Source of the DNA: Lingula anatina
Lineage: Eukaryota > Brachiopoda > Lingulata > Lingulida > Lingulidae
Assembly: GCF_001039355.2 (NCBI RefSeq)
Contig: NW_019774736.1
Coordinates: 248,001 to 312,000, forward strand
DNA length: 64,000 nt
Direction of reading: 5' to 3'
The stretch's first letter is position 1; every line of letters starts with the position of its first letter. Shown here in pieces: positions 26,403-36,917 of this stretch. A program made the position numbers and the translations under genes. Below the pieces are notes generated by a model. That model was not told the DNA's origin and ran no database searches. It saw nothing but the letters and a program-made list of their open reading frames with translations.

Positions 26403-29400
26403 ATACACACCTATACATTGGCGCTTACGCGTACACGTGGTTGTGGTCGTCGAGTTTGGTCTTATAGGTGGACCACTTACCAGCCAGATGGTCTGTGCTG
26501 GACATGATGCAAGTGCAGAATATATGACCATGACAACACTTATACGTAAACCGACAACTCGTAAGCTATTTTTGATGGAATTTAAATGACAAGTCTCTAG
26601 ATAATTCACAGATAAATCTACAAACCTTTCTCACTGAAATTAAAAACCAGTTTTTCTTCATTAATGCCACTAATACATAGCATGACACGCCCTGTCTTTT
26701 TTTCTTTTACATTCCAAAAAAGTCTGTTCTTTCTATTATTAAAACTATGACCACCTTACTACATGCACTTCCAAGGAAGGAATCACCCGGATGACGTGAT
26801 ATCCCAATGACCACCAAAAATGCCATAACGTAAACATTGTTTGTAGAGATTTTCAGTGTGTTCGGAATTAAAAGGAAATCGTGTCCTGGTCATGCGTTAA
26901 GAATGTGTGGTGACAACTGTAAACGTTTCTTTGCAAAATCGATGCCTTGTTACAAGGAAACAACCCACCTGATACTGATGAGTCTTGTTTGTGCACATAT
27001 AAGCGTGGGCATTCAAACATAAGGAAACGGGGTTCTACGGTTAACCTAATGCATTGAGGCGCCAATGGGGATTTAATGTATTATCAAAATCCTTTGACAA
27101 AAATCATCTTCATATATCATTTCAGTCGACAAAGTCGACAAAGTACAAATTCATGCCACATGTCGTGCCACAGAATTGCGTTATTTGTTTCTGAATTCGG
27201 TGTAATTTTCAGGAAAACAATCCTCTGTCTTTATGTGATCTAGAAATAGAAATTCGACAAGGTTAATAGTGGTAATATGACAGCAAAATGATGGAGGGCA
27301 AGCAGACAACAGTTTTATTGGTTATAAATATATATTTTCACCCTTGCGATAAGGCATGTTTAGAATTTCACCTTCTAATACGTCTATTAAGATAGACAGC
27401 GTTGACAGTCATCTATACCAGTGCGCTTAGAACTATGTAAATTTCTTGAATGGTTTGTCAAATCATCATATTGCACCGGGATGTTTTTTTTTTGCTAGTT
27501 TCATTCCTTATTCTTATTCATATTACGAATGTTATAGCCGCACAAAAGTTAAGCAGATATTCTCATTTCACGGATTTATGTATTTATGTAATCTTAACTT
27601 GAAACACCAGTGCTCAAGAATTCGATAGCTTTGGATCTGTTTAGTTACCCTCACAGGCCCTTAGCTGCGCCACTGTTGGGTTTTGAATATATGCACCCTG
27701 CTTGTGTTTAGAAAGAAGCAAAAGTCACTTTTTTACCTTCATATAGTACATACACTGGACGTGATTAGTTTCTAAAAAAAGTAAGCATTTTAAGAACTAA
27801 AATGTGATCTAATTTTTGAAAGTCAATATTAAGTTCAAGAACGAAAATGCGAGAGGCGGCATGAATAATTTTTTTTGAAAAAGTAATATCTTAACCATAT
27901 CCCTAGGTGTGTGTGAGAGTGTGTCTATGTGTATATAAATATACATGCAGCTGAACTATGATTATCCTGACTCCGTCTACTTGACTTCCACCTATCTCTA
28001 ACGGCATATTAGTTGATTGGCGGGACCACGCCAAAAAGTCTTTCTGAACTTCTTTAGTAACTTTTGCCACTGTTTAAGTAGTCAGATCTATACATGAGCC
28101 CAATCTGCGTGACACATGAGCTTCTTTTGCTGCCATGCTATTTGAATAAAATATTTGTCCAATCTTTTACACAAAATGTCATACTTTGACAATATGTCAT
28201 CAAAATGATAAGTCTATTCATGAGAAAAAATTACCAATGCTTTCTTTATTTAGCGGTTCAGTCCACTTTTACATACGTGCAAATGATGTGCTGCTATTTT
28301 TAAAATCTTTTTTAGAAAACTTGAATTTAATTGGAATGTTTTTTCATTTCTTTTTCCGTAATTCATACATATCCATTCAATTTTTTACTAAAATGTTTTC
28401 AATTCTTTTTGAGATTTCAATGTGTAGATGCACCAACGATGCAATAATTCATCGGAGAGTGTTAAAATCAATTTTCATCGTCATGCCTTTAGAAAGTACT
28501 GAATATTAACACTACAGTTTATTCAGAAAATGGTGCATAGAATTACTTATAAAAAGGTGTCAAAACCCACATAAGAATCATCATCATATTCATATTATGT
28601 ATCCTTTTAAGGTGGGAAATGCATTTTATAAATTGTTATACATCTTTTCTTCGCGTTTATTGCCCATCTCATGAACGGTACGATAAGCACGAGTTAGTAG
28701 TGTTAATGCTCTTTTATATAGCTACTGGGTAGGCTGATGCCATAATGGCAAGGGTCACTGGTAGACTGGTAGAGTTAACAGAGAAAATGAAATAGAAAAA
28801 AGTTAGTTTGATTTTAATTTATCTTGCAGATAGCACATTATACTTTTTGCATGCCACCTTGGCAAGGTCAAAATGTTTTACATAAGACGACGTGCATTAA
28901 GAATTTCATTCATCCTAATGATCGTTTTATCCATTCTAAGATCAGAAAGTTAAGGTCGTTCGTCTTTGTTGTACCCATCAACTGTTAATTCTATATCAAA
29001 CATTTTACAGTCAAATGGGATCAGCAGCATTAAGTGCCTGCAGGAGTACTTACACAATTTAAGAAGAAAAATCGTGATTTTTAATGTACATACTAGCTAA
29101 AAAGATTTTAAAAAATGGCACCGTTTTATCCGACAGTGTCGAAATAGCACCAACGAATAAATCAAACCTCAATGTTGAATTTTACTGACCTTCATCGTAT
29201 GCAAATGCAAGTCGAGATTATTATTCGAGTGTTCCCCTGATCAAGTGATTTCATCTTTTGTCTCATACCCTTAAAACAGCACTAGTAATAGTACCGAGGC
29301 AGAGCAGTAGGAAGAAAAAAGAGGAACAAGACAGTTTGAATTCGACGTGTATTTATCAGATAGTGTAAGCATGTTAAACACGTGGGCAGTACTTTCACCT

Positions 29401-29945
29401 ACAGTTGTATGTTTCACCTTCGAGCCGAAGAAAAGGGTACTTCATCGAAATTAGGACAAGTGCAAGCACCTTGACCCAATTGAACTCTTGAAGTATTAAA
29501 GATTACCACAAAGAATGTAACTCTTTAAAAAGATTAATTGATGTTTCTTTTCAAGTTGTTCTGAATGAGGAATTCTATTGACTTCTGCGAGCCCTCTCTT
29601 CCTGGTACAGGCAACGGCATTGACAGCCAATAAAGGATAGCCCAGCAATTTTTTGCTCTCAATAATTTGCCCCACGTCAAAGACACATTTACTGTGACCC
29701 TTAAAACAATAAATTTCCCATTTGAGAGGTCGCTTTCCATGTATAACAAAGAGGCGTATTATTGTGGCCCCTTGCTATTATAACACTACTGGTTTGAGCT
29801 TCGATGTGCGTGTCCCACACCCATCATATGACGAGTAAGGGATCTTACACGGTGCGCCTCAGTTCCAATAAAGACAATTGTTTCAAATCTGGTGTGATTC
29901 GTTAAATGCATTTTTATGAAAATCAGTCCCTGTCTTGGTTCCGTC
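22140..29945. other. Intergenic region between genes 2 and 3
   Basis: No paralogous exon or other recognisable coding domain was seen. It holds a poly-C/CA tract near 26346-26410 and an imperfect internal repeat (about 24526-24561 against 24598-24633). Short open frames, including one at 26320-26589, have no family resemblance and lie partly in simple sequence. Confidence 0.5.
26346..26411. repeat. Poly-C and CA simple-sequence tract
   Basis: Two C-runs separated by ATACCA lead into an ACACAC repeat. Overlapping open frames on both strands are translations of this tract and not genes. Confidence 0.9.
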
Positions 29946-29953
29946 TATAAAAG
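29946..29953 (+). promoter_or_regulatory. TATA box of gene 3
   Basis: Perfect TATAAAAG. A CCATCC initiator-like sequence places an A at 29976, exactly 30 bases downstream of the first T. This is the strongest core promoter in the window. Confidence 0.75.
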
Positions 29954-29975
29954 CCGTTCTTCAGCTGAATTGGCC

Positions 29976-30033
29976 ATCCAGAACCTCAGGTTTTTCAGCT
30001 GGATCGGATCAGTTCGCAGGCCAAAAAGGACAG
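29976..30033 (+). other. Probable 5' untranslated exon of gene 3
   Basis: The exon runs from the predicted initiator to the donor GGACAG/gtatgt at 30034. The next exon begins at 31378 (acceptor ttttacag), seven bases before the ATG, giving a first intron of about 1.34 kb. Confidence 0.6.
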
Positions 30034-31384
30034 GTATGTTATGACTGATCAGTATGCAGGTTACATAATGATTATTTTTTCTACAATATGCATGAAACCA
30101 CACGCGCCAGGTATAAAATTGCTTGTGAAAAAAAACTGAAATAATTTTTTTCTTCAGGATAAAGAAAGATTATTATAATCTTACAGCTTAGCATACTGTT
30201 GATTTTTATAAAAAACACTTTAAAAACTGTCTATGTGAAAAAAAAAATAAATAAATAAAAGTAAAATTATCTGAAATTGGATTTTTTTAATTTTTTTACC
30301 GAGTCTGCATTTTCATATGCTTGAAATTTTGAAATATTGTTTATCTATTGATATGAATTTTGAAAAACTATACTGATGATATTTTAAAATCAAATAACAT
30401 AGTTTTTGTCAAAAGAAAAAAAGTGGAAAAAGTATTTCCTTATCGAAATTATTCCATTTTCAATTGTGAATGGGGTTAAAGAGCATGAAATAAGAAATCA
30501 AAGGCGGAGAATCTAAGCTGTCAACCACACTTGAATTTGCGTGCAAGGAAACATAAGCAGGGAAAGTAGGCGTGAAAACAGGTATTAGAATATAGCTAAC
30601 GGACAGCATCGCTATTAATTCGTCTAGGCCAAACAGATTGATAAAATAAGGAAAATGTCTATAAAACTTTAGAGCCAAATTTTTTGAAAATACAAAATAT
30701 ACTGCTCGGTAATTGAGAATCTTTACGTGGCAAAAATCTCAACTTACTTTCATCGTATTAAATTTCAAGATTTATAATACGCTCTAAGTGTAACATATTT
30801 TTCCTATTTTAAAATTAAAAAGATTTAATTAAAAAAATTAAAAAAGATTAAAGCTGTACATATGTCAAACAGAAAGGAAAGCCTCCCTCAATATTTCTCA
30901 TCTTCTGTTGAGAATGTTAAAAAGTCAATGTGGTTTCTCAAGATTAATTTATTTCCTGACTCTTTTCAAAGGACCTCCTTCGTAAATTGGCTATATGCCA
31001 ATTCTGGTTTTTTCCCCTTATTAATGTTTTTTTTTCAACACAAAGTTAATCTATCGCACCATATCACGTAATAGTAAGTTCGTGGCATATAGCACGCCCT
31101 CTGCTTTAAAAAAATCGTCATATTCCGCAGTGGTGTAATCCTGTTATTGGTCAAAATCGTTCAGAAGGGCGTTTGAGGTTTGAGTTCCCGTCATAGCCAT
31201 TATATAAAATAAAGTGATCTACCTGGATAAAGCTGATTACTCTCTCGGTAAGAAACGTCAAAAATGCCCATACAGGCATAAAAACGATTAGGATATGATA
31301 ATAATTTTAAACAACCCGCTCCCTAAGAGGTGATTTACAATTAGATGGTTTTAATCTTACCTATATTTATTTTACAGTGCCAAA

Positions 31385-34155
31385 ATGTTTAGCGTACTTC
31401 TTCTTACTTTGGTGGCTTCGGCCTTTGCTGATGATTATGTCCCAGCACCAGACATTCAGCTGAGAGGACCAACAGTCTCCCCAGCCGGTAAGTCTATTCC
31501 AGATTTTAAAAATTCCTTAATTTTGAGTATTTGAATGAATTAAAGAAAACTCTGCATTATTATGAGAAAAAACAAGCAAGAAATTCCCCAGCTATACAGT
31601 GACAAACGATTCAATTATATAGTGACTACAAATTCAAGGTATTTCTTGCAACGTTGATTTTTAAAGTGAAGAAGGAAAGAGCAGAAGATGAACCTTGAAG
31701 GCCAAAATAATCTAAATATCTATTCGTTTTTACTTATCATCTTATTGTGATAAAAGGTAGTAGGAGCGCGAGTGTAAGTTTGCGCAAAATTTTGGACGGT
31801 GGGAATCTAATTGACAAAAATAAACCTGCACTGCCATTAGCTACACACAGTTGTTACGAAGCCGTTAACATCAACACTATATTGTGTTGCGCGTGAGTGA
31901 AGTTATTTGCCATGAGAGCCAGTCACATGTCATCTCCAGTTTCCGCTATCAGATGTTGTAAACATCAACAACCATGCGTAGTCGCTGTAAAAGTGGTTTG
32001 GTAAAATGATATTAATTCTGTTAGTCTTGAGGGGTAAAACGACTTAAGTAAAGCACGCTTTTTTGATAGCATTACTCAAAACGGAACCCAAGATATGTTT
32101 TGGGCACAACCAGTTTGATTACTGGGCGAACGAGGTGTAAGCGCTTAACTGTCTAAATAACCCGTTAAGTGCCAAAATTAGCATGATGAATTGTAACACG
32201 CAAACTAAAAAATAGATAAATGTGCTTTTAGAACAGACTTTCTTTGTCAGAGGAAAAATATACACCTCCCCTTTGACATGAAACTCTGGAACCTATTCGG
32301 ACCAGCCATAATGGACTTCAATTATAGAACTGTATCCAAGCATAACTTTCACTCTACCCTATATTTATTGTGTAGAATTCTGCAGAAGATGCATCGAGGA
32401 GAGAAACGGCGTCGGCTACTACGAGGATCCATACGACTGCGGAAGCTACCTGCAGTGCGATATTGATGATGATGGTACCGTGTTCGCCCACAAGAAGCCT
32501 TGTGCAGAGGGTACCCTCTTCGACCGCAATGTCGTCACCTGTGTCCCATGTGAGGTTGCTACCTGCGACGGCAGCAAGGCTCCAAGCCCACAATGCCCAC
32601 CAAGAAGTAGGTCTTTAACACACTTTTATAGTTTTTTTACATTCAAAGTTTGCCTTGAAGACTAAATTTTGGAAAGACTCATGTGAAAAAAGACGCTTAA
32701 AAATGATGAAAATGTATAACTTACGATATTTTAATGATAACATTATCAACTCTCCTTTCCAGCTCCACCACCAACCACCACCATGGGATACACCACCCTT
32801 CCACAATTCGACGGCAAATGCGATGGCCCAGACGGCTGGACTTACCTCGCTGTGTGGGGTGATGCCCATGTCTTCTATAGACAGCAGACCCTTGGTGATG
32901 ACACCAGAATCGAGCGTGTGAGCTGCGGACCATGGGAGTTCAGCGTCTCCACATGCATGTGCGTTGTCCCAGGTATGTAGCATACTCGAAATAACAATTC
33001 AGTCCTATTGTCTTTTCTGATGCAACACAGACACATAAAATGTAACGCGGCACAGTATTTCTAGTTACACACTTTTCGAATGTTTTTATAGATATTAAAT
33101 TGCGTTAAAATGGCATTTGATGTTTCCAGATCTCCAGGCCATCGGTCTCTGGCCATTCGATGAGAACACCGACACCATCGTCGACAACTTCTGGACAGAT
33201 TGTACCGGTGTTGAGATTTCCTCTGGCAAGGTCGGCGGATCTGCCCACTTCAACGGCTCTGTCCACTGCGAGGTTCCACGTTTCAACAACTACCCATGGG
33301 GCTCCGCCCTCACCATCTCTTTCTGGTACGATACTCACGGTGGCGAGAGACGCCAGGGTCTCCTCGGCAATGGCAACTGCCAGATTGAGCCAACCATCAC
33401 CTTCTGGTCCGAGTACTCCAAGCTTGGTGGCCGTGTCCTTATCGACAACAACGGAACCCTCGAGACCGTTAACATTGACGGATACGTAAGTATCTTTATG
33501 CATTTGTATTTTTATGTATTAAGACCTGAACGATTTTATAGTGCTGAATTTGACAATAAACAGTTCGCTCAATGGTGCAGTCTGAGCCTCTTAGTTATAC
33601 GGAACTCCACTTACGATATTTTGTATCTATTTTCTCAGGGTGCTGCTGGCTGGAACCACGTTGCTTTGACTTACGATGGTCTCAGACTTAAATTGTACGT
33701 CAATGGTGCCGCCGTCATGGACAGTATTGCCGTTGGCAGCATCCCAGCCACCCTTGCTCCATTGTACATGGGCAGAGACCTCAACTGCGAGTACACCGAT
33801 GGCTTCAGCAACACCGGTCTCGTCGGATTCATCGATGAGGTAATTATGGAAGGTTTATGCAGCAAATAAAAAACAATGCGCATATTGATCATTTTATAAT
33901 TTAGTAATCGAATAGTTAAAGAGAAAAATTCTACATGGCTTTGACTATGCCCTCTTTAATATCTGTAGATTACTCTTATATAAGGTGACACTTATACTGT
34001 CCGTGCCGTGAATCTATTTACAATCTGTACCTATTCTTAATTTCTTTCTTTCTTTGCCACTCTAGGTTCAGATCTACGACTGGGCTCTCAGTGACGCCAT
34101 GATTGCCAGACTTAACGCTGGTGAGAGAAACCTCAAGATGGCCAGAGTTGACTAG
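31385..34155 (+). CDS. Gene 3: secreted chitin-binding/laminin-G domain protein, 396 aa
   Basis: Six coding exons: 31385-31487, 32376-32606, 32763-32972, 33130-33485, 33639-33839 and 34066-34155 (TAG), all with GT/AG borders. The protein has a signal peptide (MFSVLLLTLVASAFA), GPTVSPA, a CBM14-like domain at residues 35-111 (FCRRCIEERNGVGYYEDPYDC ... CAEGTLFDRNVVTCVPC), a Pro/Thr linker with the four-cysteine module at 112-181 (C.GPDGWTYL, VFYRQQT, ERVSCGPWEF, CMCV) and a LamG-like domain at 182-396 (LWPFDE, FNGSVHCEVPRFNNYPWG, WNHVALTYDGLRLKLYVNG, FIDEVQIYDWALS). The last motifs are typical of LamG_3/concanavalin A-like folds. Relative to genes 1 and 2 the signal and tail exons are joined, and the fifth and sixth LamG exons are joined. 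Codons strongly favour C in third position, suggesting high expression. Chitin-associated matrix protein is the likely role. Confidence 0.92.
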
Positions 34156-34379
34156 ATATTTCATTCACCAACAAACACTAACTTATCAACTCTATAATAT
34201 CATCTTTTGTGACTCAGATGGATTGGAAGTGACTGCGTGAAATGGACTTGAGACTGACCCACTCGCATCGGGCTTCCCGAAGTGCGGTTTTAAAAGAAAT
34301 CCCAGTTCTGGAATCACAATGCGGCTGATTTATAAATCATCAACTTGCTTGGGGGTTTATTACTAGTATTAAAAATAGA

Positions 34380-34385
34380 AATAAA
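34380..34385 (+). promoter_or_regulatory. Polyadenylation signal of gene 3
   Basis: AATAAA about 225 bases after the stop codon, the first such hexamer downstream. Confidence 0.55.
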
Positions 34386-36375
34386 ACTATTTGTTGAATC
34401 GTAGAACCTTTGAATGTAGTTTAGTTTTTAGTTAAAATATTACTCCACATAGCGTAGTGTTCCACTGGATACAATTGAAGCAAACGGTTCGTCATCTCAG
34501 ATTTCTGTACATAGCTGGTCGCCTGGTCGTACGTACGCCATACCGTTATGAATATTATGTGCTTCATCCAACCACACCGCATGAAGTCAGGGGTGTTAAC
34601 AGCTTTATATTACCAAATTTTCATTTGAATAAACAGCTTTTGCTTCATAGGCAATTCAAATTTTGTTCCCATTTTAACTTATCATTATAATGATCATTTA
34701 TCATCAGATTCAATAAACCATTTAACTTTTGCACCTGTGATATAGCTGTTTCTAACTTATTCAGTGCACCGTTCAGGTGTCCTTTCATAATCTGATCATT
34801 TCGCTATTACATAAGGATATACAACTTGCACAAATCAGTGCCAGGCATTTCTACAAAACTCAAGAGAGTAGCTTAATACATACGGTATTTACAAATAGAG
34901 CCATGCTTTGTTACAATGGTGCTTGATGCAATATTCGGAAAAATATTTGGCGACGGACTCTTTATAATAATGCTTGTACCACGGCTCAATGTAAGAATTA
35001 ACTAGTTTTGGTTTCAAAATAAATTGACCCTGTTTTCGGGACGGTCCCGATTAATACATAAATTCATTGTTAATTTAAATTTTCTAGGGTAAGGGGTAGA
35101 ACTCTTTCTAAAATGATTGCTGGGTTTATCATTAAAGTGATATTATAATGTAATAGCAGTATATATGTATTATCAAAATTTATCTATTCCCTTTTGAATA
35201 AGCAAAAAATCTGTTTTATTCAAAGTGTGCTGAAAGCTACGGTACGCTCCCCCCCCCCAAACCTCTCTCTCTCTCTCTCTCTCTCTTTTCTCTGGCAACT
35301 CGTTAGTTTTTTCAGCATCGCGTTCAACATCACCCTTACTCGAAACTTTTTTTTTAATTTGTAAGTTCTTCATTTGGATTCACATCGATATCAAAACGTG
35401 TCTTCTGGCTACAAAAAATAGATACTGTAGATTTCTCAAAGCATGCAAATGACCATTTAACGGACCAGCGTGTAAATCTTGTGGCGGGTAACGTCTGAAT
35501 TTGTCTTCAGTTCGTGCAGTCGGTTAACAAACAAAATATCAGTTCAAAAACAAAATAAGAAAGCCCCCTTTGTTTTTTTTTTCAAGTATGACATTTTTGT
35601 CGTTAGAAGAGACAACCACTCCGTGATGTCACTTGATGGTTACAGGTACAATTTAAAGGGGGCTTTTAATGCTCTATGGACAGACAATAACAATATCAAT
35701 TTGAAGTTTAAAGACAAAGCCTCTATGTTTGGCGAAGGACATCCCTCTCAAATGAAAAACTTGACAGAATGACAGTGCCCTGGTACCGTTTTTATTGACG
35801 AACGACACGTATTGTTCCTTGTCCGACAATGGTTCTATTCTTGTAAGATTAACTCATGAGGGGTAAGGGAACTATTCATCAAATACCTTGAAATATACCG
35901 ACGCAGATTATAGGAAATGAATTTACTTCTTCCTTAATAAATATCCGGTATTTATATCAAAATGTGCTTAATATGATAATCTGATGAGGTAATATGTCTA
36001 CAAATGTTAATTTTAAATCCCTAGTATATTAAGTATTTGTCACGATTCTGTGATGACTAAATGTCACCGCAGATATGTGCAGCATTTCAATTACCAAAAA
36101 ATATTTTTTTTTTCAAAAACGATCCTTTTACATCAAATGTGACTACAAGAAGAAATAGACTGTGCCTCAGTTGGTAAACTGATGAAAACATAAAATTACA
36201 TTACATAAAATAACAAATAACGTAAACTTTTGGAGGGGTTGCAGATGGGATAGAAAAGCTTTAGTCTTTAGCGGGTGTATATGTACAAGCATCGTCCCCC
36301 AGTGGCAAAGGTATAATCTGACAAAAAGTACGAGTCCCACTTCAAGCCGCTGCAAAGTTATATTGAGCACACAAT

Positions 36376-36588
36376 GGCTGTATTCCCAGAGCTTTTAGAT
36401 CGATCGTTCCCCGCGGGGAGTCTCCCTAGATTACTGTCAGATAATCCGGCTTAAATGTCCGTCCCGCCTACTACAAGCTGTAAGGGGGTAATTAACTTTC
36501 GTGTCCGCTCGGCTGACAGCTATTTAGCGTGAACCCCCAGGGAGTTAGGTCGATCTAAAGTAGATCGATCTAATCTCTGGAAATGGGG
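36376..36588. mobile_element. MITE-like element, copy 1
   Basis: About 213 bases that recur nearly unchanged at 56756-56970. The ends form an imperfect inverted repeat: the left end carries CCCAGAGCTTTTAGATCGATC and the right end reads in reverse as TTTCCAGAGATTAGATCGATC. There is no coding capacity. This fits a non-autonomous DNA transposon, although a clear target-site duplication was not found at this copy. Confidence 0.65.
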
Positions 36589-36783
36589 TCTATGTCAGAG
36601 ACTTTTTTGCTTTGGGCGCTCTGTGAATTTGAAAATTAGGATTAAACTTCGAACATAACCTAGAGATCGATAAGATGCACAATTTGACAAAAAAATTTTG
36701 GGGGGTGGGGGGGGGGGGGGCTACATGTACATGTACCAGTACGTCAAGCCATTGCATACATGTAGTTATGCTGAACACAACTT

Positions 36784-36917
36784 GTTATTTGGAAGCATTT
36801 CGAACGAAAGGATAAACCAAAAACTTCCATCGAAGGCATAGCAATATATTGTTATTTGGAAGCATTTCGAACGAAAGGATAAACCAAAAACTTCCATCGA
36901 AGGCATAGCAATATATT
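36784..36917. repeat. Perfect 67-bp tandem duplication
   Basis: Units 36784-36850 and 36851-36917 are identical (starting GTTATTTGGAAGC, ending AGCAATATATT). No third copy follows. Confidence 0.95.

Noticed and set aside
26320-26609. Open frames on both strands around 26.4 kb
   Set aside because: They consist largely of translated poly-C and CA repeat, and the remainder has no family resemblance.
31120-31200. tRNA-like B-box sequence (GGTTTGAGTTCCCGTC) suggesting a SINE
   Set aside because: No convincing A box, no folded tRNA and no second copy in the window.
35479-35772. 97-codon open frame on the + strand
   Set aside because: No recognisable domain, promoter or splice sites.
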